Shown in pieces: positions 1 through 12,085 of a stretch of DNA of 64,000 bases (position 1 is the first letter of the stretch; each line of letters starts with the position of its first letter). Where the stretch lies: NCBI GenBank assembly GCA_035772735.1, contig JASDFA010000016.1, forward strand, positions 151,044,501-151,108,500, given 5' to 3'. The notes below the pieces were generated by a model. That model searched no databases, was not told the origin of the DNA, and was given only the letters and a program-made list of their open reading frames with translations. Source of the DNA: Datura wrightii. Lineage: Eukaryota > Streptophyta > Magnoliopsida > Solanales > Solanaceae. Made by a program: the position numbers and the translations under genes.

Positions 1-744
1 CACTATTCAGACGCTCGAGGACATGCTGCGAGCGTGTGTGCTAGACTATGGTGGTAGCTGAGACGAGCGTTTGCCGCTGATAGAATTTGCCTATAATAAT
101 AGCTATCACTCGGCTATTCAGATGGCACCTTTTGAGGCTTTATACGGGCGGAAGTGCAGATCGCCGGTTGGCTAGTTTGAAGTAGGAGAATCAGCGATGA
201 CTGGGCCAGACCTTGTTCAGCAGTCAGAAGAGAAAGTAGAGTTTATCAGAGAACGCCTATTGACTGCACAAAGTCGCCAGAAATCATATGCAGATGTACG
301 GCGTAGAGATCTGGAGTTTAATGTGAATGACTGGGTGTTTCCGAAAGTATCTCCGATGAAAGGGGTAATGAGATTCGGCAAGAAGGGTAAGCTCAGTCCA
401 AGATTTGTTGGGCCCTATCAGATTCGTCGGAGGATAGGCCGAGTAGCATATGAGCTGAACTTGCCTCCAGAGCTAGAATCCGTTCATCCCTCTTTCATGT
501 GTCCATGCTGAGGAAATGCATAGGAGACCCATCCAGAGCAGTTCCAGTCCAGGATATCTAGGTTACCGAAGAGCTGGCCTATGAAGAGGTTCCAGCAACT
601 ATTCTAGACAGACAGATTCGTAGATTGAGAACTAAGGATATTGCATCTGTCAAGGTACTGTGACGTAACAGGAACCAAGAGGAGATGATGTGGGAGGCTG
701 AAGAAGATATGAAAGCTAGATATCCTCACCTATTCCAGGCGTAG
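1..744 (+). pseudogene. Element A: 3' end of gypsy pol (integrase C-terminus and chromodomain)
   Basis: This is the tail of a Ty3/gypsy polyprotein that begins before the window. It starts at the integrase catalytic-Glu helix (TIQTLEDMLR) and continues through FAYNNSYHSAIQMAPFEALYGR, the SPMKGVMRFGKKGKLSPRFVGPY segment split here as SPMKGVMRFGKKG and KLSPRFVGPY, and a chromodomain-like end (ILDRQIRRLRTKD to ARYPHLFQA, stop at 742-744). It is dead: TGA at 59-61 and TAG at 173-175 replace expected Trp codons, a one-base loss near 490-500 shifts the frame, and further stops follow at VQDI* and VKVL*. It is close kin to the integrase of element D on the other strand. The family is Tekay/Del-like chromovirus by inference. 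Confidence 0.9.
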
Positions 745-1006
745 TCAGACGACAGGTATGTCTGTGTTGTTACTTATGCAGTATCTTATGGTTGTATATG
801 TATAGATGAGAAAGATTGATGATTAGCTATCCTGTGAATCTTAAAGTATTGCGTGTAGTACCTGTATTGGACTTTTCTGCGTTTCAGGTTTTTAGGATAG
901 TCCATATTACAGGGGAAACTCTGCCGGAATTTTCCTAAGTAGTGAGTTGAGAAGTCCTCTAGATAGAAGTTACATTCGGGGACGAATGTTCTTAAGGGGG
1001 GGAGAA
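745..1006 (+). other. Element A: 3' untranslated region ending in polypurine tract
   Basis: This non-coding stretch lies between the pol stop and the 3' LTR. The block TTCGGGGACGAATGTTCTTA leads into the polypurine tract AAGGGGGGGAGAA at 994-1006, directly against the LTR terminus. The same block appears in reverse at 15441-15480 in element D. The tract is where plus-strand DNA synthesis is primed. Confidence 0.85.
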
Positions 1007-3595
1007 TGTTATACCCCGTAAGATTGCCGGCACCTACATGACCTATTCGCACGTTGGTTAAGCATATTTGAAGGCCATTCGTGCTAAAGAAAGGCCCGAG
1101 AAGAAAAGATCAGACGAGAAACCTGTCAAACCATCGCGGAAGGAGCCGAGGCAGAGCCCCTCCGCGATGGCAGCGTGTCACGGAGGTGAAGCCTCCATGT
1201 TGGCTCCGTGATACGTTGTCCTTGTCCAGGCCCAAGTGTATAAATCCCCACTTCGGTTTTAAATCATTTTAACTTATAAATTTCCAGTGAAACAGAGGGG
1301 AAAAACCAGACGAAGAAAAGGAACGAAGAGGGTAATATAATTTTCATCCGATTACGCTGCTAAACGTTGTCCAATCTCAAATTAACCTCAGATACTGAGG
1401 TATTTAGCAGCAGAGAGCATTCCTACGGATTTGGTTTCGTGAAATACGGCCAACAAATCGTCGAGCTACCAAGATAAGGTAAGTAGAATTGCTCCAAACT
1501 AGTGTCTATGTGTTCCTAGCTGTGAAATGAACATTTCTCCCTTCTGGACCTCTGAAAAATAGCGAGTTTTCGACCGTCTTTCGATAAGCCTAAGTTAGGC
1601 TATAAATTACATCGAAGTGACATTGTTAATTAAAATAAAGCTATATTTGGTATTAATTGACATATTTATGAATGCAGTTGGGAGAAATAGTTGAAGTATT
1701 AGCCGAGCCTCGTCCGACAGACGGATAGTTCGGGAATAAGGTATGTAAAGCTAGTTTCCTCGGCAAGTTAGCAATCTCGATATAGTACAGTAATTTAAAG
1801 GCCAGTAGAATGTTCAGAAGTCATGTGTTATGTTTATTACGAATGATGGTACGATATTAGAAGCATCATGTTATATTTTGCGCGAAACTTGCTAGCACGA
1901 TATAGACTCTAATACAAGTGTTAGGAACTGCACAGCATGCTCAGTATGTGATGTAGTACAGAATGTTAGGATATTATTGTATTCAGTTGGAACCCAGTAA
2001 AGCAATGTAATACTTGAAGGGCATCTCAGAAGTAGAATGATAGGTTAAAATGAAGTTTAGAAAGCATGTTAGAAATAGTAAATCGTGTTACTATAGAAAC
2101 TCAGTATACAGTATGGTTTTCAGCAGAAAAACTATATCTTGTTCAGCATTAGACCCAGCACAGTATGGCAGAAGATTATATTTATACGCAGATACTATTA
2201 TCAGTCTCAGCATGTATTAAGTACGTACATATTACTATCACTAGTTCAGCATATAGTATGTACAAATACTTTATTATCATTAGCTTCAGTATGTGGGAGA
2301 TGCAGATAGTATTACTAGTTGAGACCATTGTATTGTCTTGGGGTTGGATTACCTAGTATCTATGACCACCCCAAGGTTGATAGCTGTATCGACTCGTCCA
2401 CCAGAGGACGAGGATACATCACTCTACGGAGTGGTATGCCGTCCCACAGGGAACGAAGATGGGATGCCAGTTTTCCCCATATTGTGCCTTGATCGGCCCT
2501 TACACACGCCTGTCGAGCGGATACGCCCGGGTGTTGATTCAGGAGTCCTCCGGACTCAGATGCAGTTATAGTCAGGGGCTCAGCGAGCCCAAGTGCATAC
2601 CCAGGGGACCGGCAGGATGCTTATAGCGATTATAGGAGATGGGATGACCGGGGTAGGGGTATAGATTCTATACTGGTTGTACCTCCCGGCTTATGGGGAC
2701 TGGGTAAGGTTTGTTTGTGCTATATTATGTTATGTTATGTTATGCCATGTTACATTAGATATGAGTAGATCGGCAGTAGAACGATACGTCTCCAGGTATG
2801 ACTCCTACTCCTTCCAGTATAATTTAGAATATGTATGATTTACATTATCAGACAGTAAATCTATTCCTTCCTATTTCAGTTTCATCAGTTGTATTGTTGT
2901 TTTTAGATATTTCTTTCAGTTATTGCTTTACATACTCAGTACCAGCGGTACTGACGCCCGATGGGGCGCTGCATTACTTGCCTGCAGGTACTCATAGACG
3001 AGCAGGCGATCTCTCGTGATTTCTGTCCGCGATCGAGTATTCAGCTCCTGTCATCCGGAGACTGAATTTCATCAGGTGTATTTCATCTTCTTTTGTTGTA
3101 CAGTACGGGTAGGTCGGGGCCCTGTCCTGATCATTTTTATTGCTATTCCTAGAGGCTTGCAGTCTGTATATATTTCCCTGTGGTCAGTTGAGCCGGTCGT
3201 GTGAGGCCGTGCAGTTGTATAGCTTTTAGTACCTATATTTCTTTTATGTTGGCCGTGTGGGGCTATAGCTTGACAGTAGTGGTGACCTTTCCGGTCACGT
3301 AGCCTTCTAGTATTTCAATGTTGAGTTGCAGATAACTAGACAGCATGGTGGCCTTGTCGGCTCGCATAGGTTTCCCTATATTGATATGTTTCTGGTTAGC
3401 TGTCAGCACAGGTACAGGTGGCTATAGGCCTAGTCGGCCGGAGGCTGTTTTTACAGCCGTCATATAACCCGTTGTTTCCCTGAATTTGAGTTAGAGCCAG
3501 CCAGGCAGCAGATGTGCTTAGGCTTAGCAGTCCATCTGTTCAGGTCCTAGTAGGGCACCAGGTTCCAGTCATACCCCCCAAGGCGGGGTGTGACA
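1007..3595 (+). mobile_element. Element A: 3' LTR (2,589 bp)
   Basis: The LTR runs from TGTTATACCCCG to GGGGTGTGACA. Both termini match the paired LTRs of element D and the solo LTR at 25043, so the ends are well set. A TATA box (TATAAAT, 1239-1245) lies about 235 bp in, so U3 is short and R/U5 very long. No gene is present; the short open frames inside are discussed in the findings. The LTR abuts gag codons of element B at 3596, so A is inserted in B. The matching TSD copy lies off the left edge. Confidence 0.9.
1204..1245 (+). promoter_or_regulatory. LTR core promoter of A: motif CTCCGTGATACGTTG plus TATA box
   Basis: The motif at 1204-1218 is a one-base variant of CTCCGTGACACGTTG, found at the same place in D, the solo LTR and element F. 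Twenty bases later is TATAAAT (1239-1245). Promoter function is inferred from position in U3 and from recurrence in all LTRs of the family. Confidence 0.6.
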
Positions 3596-4570
3596 GAATC
3601 CTCCTAAGTTCATAGGATCAAAGGTGGATGAAGATCCACATGAGTTCATTGAAGGGATCCTGAAGTTCACTTAGGTTATGGGAGTGACAAATGGGGAGTG
3701 TTTGGACTTTGCCTCGTATCAGCTAAAGGAGGTTTCTCATATTTGGTATAAGCAATGGAAGGACAGCAGGTCAGCAAGAGCAAGCCCCATCAGCTGGGAT
3801 GAGTTCCACATGGCTTTTATTGATAGATTCTTCCCTCGGGATATGAGGTATTTGAAAGCAGTTGAGTTCGTTAACCTCAAGCAAGGAAATATGTCAGTGC
3901 TGGAGTGTTCGCTTGAGTTTACTCGCTTGTCAAAATACACCCCAGAGTTGGTGATGGATCAGAGGGCTCGGGTGAGCCGATTTGTTCATGGTGTGGCTGG
4001 TTACTTAGACAAGGATTGCAGAACTGCCATGCTTCACCAGGATATGGACTTTCCTTGTATAGTGTTGTACATCCATTAGATTGAGGCGGCTCATGTGAGG
4101 GAGAGGAAGGCAAAGAGGGCTCGGACAGATAGTTGTGGGTTTTCGCATCAGAGGTCTGATGATGGCTAACGTCCAAAGTTTCAGCAGAGGTCACTAGCCC
4201 CAGTACCATCATCATATAGTGTTTAATCCAGACCTAGAGGTGATCAGAGGAGTAGGGTCTCAGGGTCGAAGGATCAGAAGGGCACCCAGTTAGAGTATAC
4301 CTCTCTAGCCTATGGGAGATATGGCAAGAGTCACTCCGGGGAGTGCCTCCTTGGTTCAGATGTCTATTTTGGGTGTGGTAGACCTGGGCATATACGCTAA
4401 ACATGCCCATATGCTAGACAGGGTGATTATAGTGGTTGTACACAGACAACCAGGACATCAACAGCTCCAACCCATTCTGCCCTGTACGAAGCATTGACTA
4501 GTGGAGGTGGTAGACAGTGCTAGAACCGATTCTATGCCCTTGTCTCGCGCCAGGAGCAGGAGACTTCGCT
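3596..4570 (+). pseudogene. Element B: gag fragment
   Basis: The gag text begins at the NPPxF motif exactly where the LTR of A ends, and runs through GSKVDEDPHEFIEGILKF, a stop, then ASYQLKEVSHIWYKQWKD, FIDRFFPRDMRYLKAVEFVN and LKQGNMSVLECSLEFTRLSKY, which is the retrotransposon gag core. The corresponding gag of E starts MNPPEFLGSKVDEDPHEFVE. The zinc-knuckle region near 4330-4410 is scrambled by frameshifts. Gag would form the intracellular particle. The N-terminus lies left of A, outside the window. Confidence 0.85.
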
Positions 4571-5033
4571 AGACGTGGTCACCGGTATGTTGTGTGTCTT
4601 TCATATTGATGTTTATGCCTTGCTAGATCTGGGAGCTACATTATATTTTGTGACTCCTTACATTTCTTGTAGCCTTGGAGTTAGTCCCGAGACCTTGTCA
4701 GAACCATTTTTAGTTTCTACCCTTATCGGTGATTCTATTGTAGCTAGACGGGTGTATAGGGGAGCCCGATCACTATGTTTCATAAGGTTACCTCTGCAGA
4801 CTTAGTAGAATTTTCCATGATTGATTTTTACATCATTTTGGGTATGGATTGGTTGTTTTCATGTTATGCTTCCATTAATTGTAGGACCCATACCATGGAG
4901 TTTCGTTTTTCGGGTGAGTCAGTTGTGGAGTGGAAGGGTAGTTCGGCACGTGTCAGCAGGTCAGTTTATTTAATATCTTAAGGCTAGGAAGATGATCTCT
5001 AAGGGGTGCATGTACCACCTAGTTAGAGTTAAG
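4571..5033 (+). pseudogene. Element B: aspartic protease remnant
   Basis: The text DVVTGMLCVFHIDVYALLDLGATLYFVTPY carries the retropepsin active-site region; shown in parts it is VYALLDLGATLYFV, with the catalytic Asp kept. The flap and C-terminal part (DFYIILGMDWLFSCYASINC, then SKGCMYHLVRVKD) follow in another frame after a shift near 4760-4790. The fold and order match the protease of D and E. It is inactive because of the frameshift. Confidence 0.8.
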
Positions 5034-6452
5034 GATGTGGAGTCCGAGACCCCGACTATCAGTCAGTTCCGGTGGTGTGCGATACCCGGTGGTGTGCGAT
5101 ACCCGGAGGTGTTTCCCGAAGATTTGCCAGGTGTTCCTCCGGAAAGGGAAATTGATTTCGGTATTGATCTATTGCCAAATATGTAGCCTATTTCTATCCC
5201 TCCTTACAGGATAGATCGAGCCGAGGTAAAGGAATTGAAGGATTAGTTAAAGGATCTGTTGGACAAGGGTTTCATTGGGCCGAGCCAGTCTCCATGGGGT
5301 GTACCAGTTCTATTTGTTCAAAAGAAGGACGGTTCCCTTCGCATGTGTATTGACTACCGGCAGTTGAACAAGGTTACCGTCAAGAACAGGTACCCCTTAC
5401 CCAGGATCGATGATTTGTTTAACCAGCTTCAGGGTGCCAAGTGCTACTCCAAGATTGACCTCAGGTTCGGGTATCACCAACTCAGCGTTCGGGAGAGTGG
5501 CATCCTGAAGACCGCTTTCAGGACTTGGTATGGTCACTACAAATTTGTTGTTATGTCTTTTGGGATAACTAATGCTCCTACAGCTTTTTTGGACCTAATG
5601 AACAGGGTGTTCAACCAATATTTGGATATGTTCGTGATCGTGTTCATCAACAACGTTCGTATATACTCCCGGAGTGAGGAGGAGCATGGAACTCATTTGA
5701 GATAAGTGCTGCAAACCCTCAAGGATCATCAGCTGTATGCAAAGTTTAGCAAGTGTGAATTTTGGATGAACTCGGTAGCATTTCTACGCCATGTGGTATC
5801 AAGAGGAAGGCATAAGGGTAGATTCCCATAAGATAGAGGCAGGGAAAAATTGGCCCACACCGGTGAATCCTTTAGAAATTCGGAGTTTTTTGGGCCTAGC
5901 AGGTTATTACAGAAGGTTTGTGGAGGGTTTCTCATCTATTGTAGCACCTTTGACTAAGTTGACTCAGAAAAAGGTGAAATTCCAATGGTCGAATGTTTGT
6001 GAGAAAAGCTTCCAAGAGTTGGAACACCAAACTCACCTCAGCACCAATGTTGACATTACCCGAGGGAACCGAAGGCTTTGTTTTCTATTGTGATGCTTCG
6101 AGAGTCGGACTGGGATGTGTGTTGATGCATCGTTGGAAGGTAATAGCATATGCCTCGAGACAGCTGAAGGTCCATGAAAAGAACTACCCGACCCATGATC
6201 TTGAGTTGGCTGCGGTGGTGTTTGCATTGAAGATATGGCAGAATTACTTGTATGGGGTCCACGTGGATATATTTACGGATCACAAGATCTTGAAGTATGT
6301 GTTCACCCAGAAGGATCTAAATCTTCAGCAAAGGAGGTGGTTGGAATTACTTAAGGAGTATGACATGAGTGTCCTTTACCACCTGGGCAAGGCTAATGTA
6401 GTTGCGAATACGCTTAGTAGACTCTCCATGGAAAGTGTGTCCCACGTGAATT
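5034..6452 (+). pseudogene. Element B: reverse transcriptase and RNase H, catalytically dead
   Basis: Reverse transcriptase motifs are clear: DKGFIGPSQSPWG, KKDGSLRMCIDYRQLNKVT, YPLPRIDDLF and FVVMSFGITNAPTAF. The catalytic box that reads FIDD in elements D and E is FINN here, so both metal-binding Asp residues are lost. Stops occur at about 5185 and 5704, and the frame shifts near 6030. RNase H follows (YCDAS, ELAAVVFAL, TDHK), but the last acidic residue in VVADALSR is Asn (VVANTLSR). An exact 17-bp tandem duplication lies at 5072-5105, just upstream of the LPG motif. Confidence 0.9.
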
Positions 6453-8005
6453 AGGGAAAGAAGGAGTTGATGAAGGATGTCCACCGGCTCGCAAGTCTGG
6501 GAGTTAGATTGATCGATTCGACCGATGGCGGTGTTGTTGTACATAACGGGTCAGAATTGTCCTTGGTAGTTGATGTTAAATCTAGGAAAGACGAGGATCC
6601 AATATTGAGGAAGCGGAAGGAGGCGGTGTGGAGTCAGAAGGTGGAGGTCTTCTCCTAAGGGGGAGATGGCGTGCTACGATACCAGGGTCGACTATGTGTT
6701 TCGAACGCTGATAATTTGAGAGTTCGGATATTACATGAGGCACATGGTACCAGATATTCTATTCATCCAGGATCCACAAAAATGTATCGGGATTTGTGAG
6801 AAAGATATTGGTGGGATGGTATGAAGAAAGATATTGTAGAGTTCATAGGAAAATGCCCAAACTGCCAGCAAGTGAAAGTCGAACATCAAAGGCCAGGAGG
6901 CGTGCTTCAAGATATTAGCATCCCCACTTGGAAGTGGAAAGAGATTAATATGGACTTTGTTACAGGCCTACCTCATACTCGCCGACACTATGACTCCATT
7001 TGGGTGGTGGTGGATAGGCTAACTAAGGCGGCACACTTCCTATCGGTCAAGACCACAGATTCAGCGGAGGATTATGCTAAGTTGTATATTCGGGAATTAG
7101 TTCGATTTCATGGAGTGCCCTTGTCTATTATTTCAGAGCGACGTACTCAGTTTACCTCTAAATTTTGGTGTTCTTTTCAAAAAGTACTTGGGAGGCAAGT
7201 TAAGCTCAGTACAACCTTCCATCTGCAAACAGACGGCCAAGCAGAATGAACCATTTAGACCCTTGAGGATATGTTAAGGTCATGTGTTATGGATTTCAAA
7301 GGTAGTTGGGATGATCATTTACCCTTGATTGAGTTTGCTCATAATAACAGTTACCACTCCAGTATCCAGATGGCACCGTTCGAGGCTCTTTACGGGAGGA
7401 GGTGTAGGTCTCCCACGGATGGTTCGGGGTTGGTGAGGAAGCTATGATGGAACCTAATTCGATTCATGAGGGATGGTGAAGGTTCAGTTGATACGGTACC
7501 GGTCAAAAACCGCTCAAAGTCGTCAGAAATTGTATGCTGATGTAAGGAGAAAAGAGCTGGAGTTGATGTTGATGACTGGGCATTTCTAAAGGTGTTTCCC
7601 ATGAAGGGATCCATGCGGTTCAGAAAGAAAGGTAAACTTAGTCCCTGCTATGTTGGCCCTTACCGGGTAGTGAGAAGAGTTGGTAAAGTGGCGTATGAGT
7701 TGGACTTGCCCTCGGAGCTATCTTTGGTTCATCTCGTCTTTCATGTGTCACTTTTGAAGAAATGCTTGGGTGATCTAGACTTGGTAGTTCCAGTAGACAA
7801 CATTGGGGTGAAAGATAGCCTCAACTATGAAGAAATTCCGGTGGAAATCTTAGATCGTTAAGTCCATAAGCTAAGGAACAAAGAAGTAGATGGAATTAAA
7901 GTATTATGGAGGAATCAACATGTTGAGGGAGCTATATGGGAAGCCAAAGCGGATATGATGGCTAAATACCCACATTTGTTCTCTACAGGCTCAATTCCGA
8001 CTTGA
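6453..8005 (+). pseudogene. Element B: integrase and chromodomain
   Basis: The zinc-binding part (SIHPGSTKMY, then KCPNCQQVKVEHQRPGG) is followed by the catalytic core. The first Asp is kept (NMDFVTGLP), the second is changed (SIISERRTQF, where D and E read SIISD), and stops flank the catalytic Glu (GQAE*). A frameshift near 7420 scrambles the linker. The GPY/F segment (KGSMRFRKKGKLSPCYVGPYRV) is open at 7592-7861, split by a TAA where CAA is expected. The chromodomain-like end (WRNQHVEGAIWEAKADMM, KYPHLF) stops at 8003-8005. Confidence 0.88.
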
Positions 8006-8251
8006 GGTATCAGTTTTTCCTTATAACTCTATTTAGTTTTCATGTTCAGTTTATGTATGCAAGTTTCTTTTATGTGTATGAATGCATATATGAAGCATGA
8101 GATTAGTTTAGCTATGTGTTTTGATTTGGAGGTAGTCATTCCGTGAAAATTTTGGTTAAAACGATCAGTACATAGCTATGATAAATTGTATGTTTCGTTT
8201 TGTTGTTTGCTTCCTACATTCGAGGACGAATGTTCCCAAGGGGGGAGATAT
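8006..8251 (+). other. Element B: 3' untranslated region and polypurine tract
   Basis: No coding text is visible. The block TTCGAGGACGAATGTTCCCA precedes the tract AAGGGGGGAGA at 8238-8248, then a 3-base spacer and the LTR. The same CCCAAGGG arrangement marks the 3' ends of C (10885-10900) and E (24722-24737) on the other strand. Confidence 0.8.
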
Positions 8252-10311
8252 TGTAACCCAGAAAGGCCTATGAATAGACCCCAGAGTTTAAAATTGAAAA
8301 GTGTAGAAAACTGGAAAATTATCACAAGACGGACGACCCTACGACTCATGGTAGGATACCACAAGTCGTCATATGCAGTTGTGGTTTGGGAAGTCAGGGA
8401 ATCATAGGTAACAACGGACGGTACAACGACCCATTGTCAGGAACAACGAGTCGTTGTCACTAGTCGTTGGGAGGTTTGGACTTAGGTTGAGGAGGAAGCA
8501 ACGGGCCATCCCACAATCCGTGGTGAGAGACAACGACCCGTTGTTTCAAGTCGTTACTGGTTGGTTGAGGTTTCCAGTGCATTCAATGGATGGAAACCAC
8601 TACTTGTTGGAAGTCACAACGAGTCGTGGTGAGGCTCATGGAAGGGAGAGTCAGATTGGTCAAGGAGTTGACAATGGTCAATTTAATGACCCGTGGTTTG
8701 AAGTAATGACTCATCCCAACGAGTCGTGGGAAGGGATCTGAGATGTATTATGAGGCAGTGCACCCGAAGACTTGATACGACGAGCCGTGGTATGTTGCCA
8801 CAACCCGTTGGGCCGGTCGTTTGTCCATTCGGGACAGTTTTCAGGGAAATTATTTTAAGGGTATTTTTGACCTTCCCAATTTCGATTAAAGTCGTGAATT
8901 CTCCTACTCAAATTCCATGGAGTTTTACCTAAAGCATGTTAATGTGACTTCTCCTTATGGGTGTGTTTTAATTTAGTTTTATTTATTGAAATATGCATGT
9001 TGGGCAGGTTTCGTATTATTTTTATCAAAATCATGTTTCAATCTTTTTAAATCTAAATTTCCCATTCATGGAAGTTCATGGCAATTATGATTTATGGTGA
9101 TTATTCATTATTTTATGTTTATTGATTATGGAAATGGATGAATCCAAGTTACCTATGTGTATGGGCATATTTTGAAAGAATTTAGTATGAGGAAGCATTG
9201 GCCAATGCCCATATGATGATGAATGATTTATGATTTACGAAACCAATTTCATGACTTATCGATTTAGGAAGTTGGTCGATAAAAAGGGCCTTGATTCTTG
9301 GCTAAGCATGTTTTAATGGGGATCAATGATGATAAATGTTATGTCTTAGCCAATGAATTTTTACGCATGATGTTAATGATTTATGTATGAGCCTATATTC
9401 ATGTTTTTGGGAGCCGTGTCTAGCACCTAGCAGCCCGTTCAAAGGACTACGTCGGTGTCTCATAACCATGTGCCACCGTGGGTTGTAAATGTTATGATGT
9501 TATGATAATGATCTCCTAAAATGTGATATCACGCCTTATGCACGACCCTCGCCTGGCAAGCCAGGGTCGGCTTTGCCCACTTGAGCGAGACAGTGGGGCA
9601 TCATGAAAGGCTCTACCATGATGGTGTTGGTTATGATGAGTCCTCCCATTGTTCCACATAGTTTATGCATTGTTATAATTAAGTTACTGGCTCAAGTTAT
9701 ATTATGATAAAGTTATTTACGATTATGATAATGAATGATTGTGAATGATTTAAAAGTCTTGAGCCTTATGTTTTATTGTGAAGAATTTTGATGCAAGCAT
9801 GATGTCCTTTTCTTATTTCTATTTATGAGTTTACTTTACTTTTAAAATTTCTGTTTTACTTACCTTGCATACTCAGTACATTCCACGTACTGACTGCATA
9901 CTTTCTATGCTGTATCATTTCATGATATAGGGTCCGGATCTCAGGCTTATCCTCACTCTTAGGCTATCTCAGCTTATGATTTCAGCTTGTTGGTGAGTCC
10001 TCATGCTCTGAGGGATGTTTTATAGGCTTTCATGTTGTTTACATTCAGTTTTGGTCGAGTTAGTTGGGGATGTTGTCCCATCAACCTATCTTATGTATTA
10101 GAGGCTTTCGGACAAGGATGTAGTACTCAGCTATGTAAACGTTGGTCTTTCTTGATGCTATGTTATGATTACATTTCCGCTATATCTTTATGTTTATCAT
10201 TCCGCTTATTTGAATGGGAATAGTTTTATGCATGAGTCATGGGTCAACTTGGGGTCCCTCGGGGTCCCTTATCCCATGTCTATGATCCGTGTGTACATTC
10301 GGGTTGTGACA
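8252..10311 (+). mobile_element. Element B: 3' LTR (about 2,060 bp)
   Basis: The LTR runs from TGTAACCCAGAAAGG after the polypurine tract to CGGGTTGTGACA. The termini pair as TGT-ACCC and GGGT-ACA. The segment at about 8330-8830 is packed with degenerate ACGACCCGTTG and ACGAGTCGTGG motifs, the same vocabulary as in the LTRs of E and C. The rest is AT-rich and non-coding; the short open frames are shadows. The right TSD would be TCATT (10312-10316); its partner is outside the window. Confidence 0.8.
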
Positions 10312-10884
10312 TCATTATTTGGACCAACGGGTTGTTACCACCACGCATTGTCATTATATTACATTCAGTATAGGTTTTGGATTTTAACCCACGAACAGGA
10401 ATAACTACTCATTGGATGGAACAATGATTCGTTGGTTCCAATCATTGTCACTAGGAGAGATTTGAACCAACTCTGGATATCCCCCAACGGATGGATAGGA
10501 TGACCTATGACCTAAAATGACAGGTCATTGTTTTCATTCGTTTTCACTGGGGTGACTTGACATATTTGGGATCTCACTCAATGGCTACCTAGTATAAGTC
10601 GTTATATCAAATAATGACTCGTCGTCTGGCCCATTGTTGAGAGGAGGGTTTAGCAAGTTTTGGATTGGGTTGCTACAATAGACTTAGCGACAATCTGTTA
10701 CTAGGTACAATGGATCGTTTTATCGCCCGTTGTATTAAGGAAAGAGAACTCAGAGCTGAGAACGACTCAAACAATTTGTCTTTGTCACTAACAATGACTC
10801 GTTGGTTGAGTCGTTCTGATAAAAAATTTCCTAATTTTTCATGCTAAGCCTGGGTTTGGTCTAAAGAACTTTTGAGGTGTTACA
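10312..10884 (-). mobile_element. Element C: 3' LTR remnant, cut by insertion of B
   Basis: Read on the minus strand it starts TGTAACACCTCAAAAG next to a polypurine tract and continues with an LTR-like text rich in CAACGAGTCATTG motifs until it is broken at the end of B. The text is closest to the solo LTR ending at 57831 (shared AATTTTTCATGCTTAG and the same TTACA end). The remainder should lie to the left of B, outside the window. Confidence 0.75.
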
Positions 10885-12085
10885 ATATCTTTCCCTTGGG
10901 AACATTCGTTCTCGAATGAAGGTTAGGTAAGCTGGAAGACTGGGAAAAGTGCTGCAATCCCAAACTGAAAGCTATAAACTGAGTGCCGATGGAGTATCTA
11001 ACTTCGAACTGGATTACATGATTGAACTGGAATCATGATTCATGTGTGCATGCTAAGAATAGATTTGAACTGGGTTGGTAATGACAAAGTTAGAAATACC
11101 GAAACTACTTTCTAATATTTGAATAGTTGACGGATCCGACAGAGAGTAAGACTTATGTGAATTCAACTTCCCCAGTAGTCCCTTGTACTAGCTGATTGCC
11201 TTATAAAACCTTCACTGACACCGCCTCCTTGTTTCCCCCAAATTATGAGCCTGATGGTCCAAGATTTCAACTGGAACCTCTTTCTTTAGAGCCTTCCATT
11301 CCCGTCAACACTTCGTCACTCTAAAATCTCATCTCCTCATAAAAGAACACCATGCTAACTGCACCCACTTCGTGAGTGCCAACACACAATGCAAGCCTAC
11401 TAATATACTCATCTTTACAACTCTGCTGTAGCTTATGCCATCTTAAAAGCCCCTCAAACTCTCTCTCATAAGTAACACCTGCACTCCATGAACTTCTACC
11501 TACTGAGAATCCAAGGCATGAATGTGGAATCAATTCAAGACATATCCGTTGCAACCATCATTTCTGCTATGGGTGATCACACTTAGGGCTGCGAGTAAGG
11601 AAATTATAAGCACAAATCATATACAAAAATCTAAACTGAGCATATACATGAGGTAACATAATCTGCTAAGACATCAAGGCAAATTCTACGGACTGAGTCT
11701 GTAGAGCTGACCATACTGCGTGACACAAGTTTACATACCTAACTAGTCTCATGACATGAATCTGAGATTTATGGAATCATGGAGTAAGTATGGGGTCACT
11801 GATTGAAGCGGTTATCTATAATTCTAGGAGTCTGAATATAAGCATGAGTAGAACGTAGCGTTGACTAAAACACAAGGGAAAAACTCCAAATAGGAATGAT
11901 TGACATCCCATAGCTATTATATCTAGAATCTCTCTACTAGAACACTTAGGACTTCACTTGGCCTAAAGTCATCATCTCCATCTTAGCTTAAAGTCATCAT
12001 TCTAAGGATTTTGGATCCTTTCTTAAGGCAGGGCTACATTACTAACTCCTAACCTTCCATTTGCCTCTAAAGCTATTACTTTAGG
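10885..12085 (-). pseudogene. Element C: degenerate 3' internal region (PPT, UTR, chromodomain remnant)
   Basis: On the minus strand a polypurine tract (CCCAAGGGAAAGAT) borders the LTR. Chromodomain text survives near 11180-11290 (KEEVPVEILDHQAH, then frame-shifted remains). From about 11300 to 12080 I recognise no domain; an open frame at 11321-11554 has no familiar motif and is probably chance. The other end of C's interior resumes at 44513 after element E. The complete polymerase region of C seems to be missing, so a large internal deletion preceded or accompanied the E insertion. Confidence 0.6.
12081..12085. repeat. TSD of element E, left copy (TTAGG)
   Basis: TTAGG flanks the left LTR terminus of E. 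The right flank at 44508-44512 reads ATAGG, 4 of 5 identical. One substitution is expected given the age suggested by the LTRs. Confidence 0.6.

Larger units (their letters stand above)
3596..10311 (+). mobile_element. Element B: gypsy retrotransposon, 3' portion from gag to 3' LTR
   Basis: Starting inside gag, where A is inserted, the region shows in order gag, zinc-knuckle remnant, protease, reverse transcriptase, RNase H, integrase, chromodomain, polypurine tract and 3' LTR. This is the Ty3/gypsy order. Its 5' LTR lies left of the window. It is closely related to element E (shared phrases such as KVEHQ, LKVHEKNY and MWYH-type integrase text) but on the opposite strand. Many stops, frameshifts and lost catalytic residues make it non-functional. 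B's LTR ends against LTR sequence of element C at 10312, so B sits in C. Confidence 0.9.

Noticed and set aside
8330..8830. CRISPR-like array from recurring 10-12-base words
   Set aside because: The words are degenerate, irregularly spaced and in a plant LTR; there are no equal repeats and spacers and no cas genes.
11321..11554. Open frame in C's interior as a gene
   Set aside because: No recognisable motif, no homologue elsewhere in the window, and it lies in a decayed retrotransposon interior.
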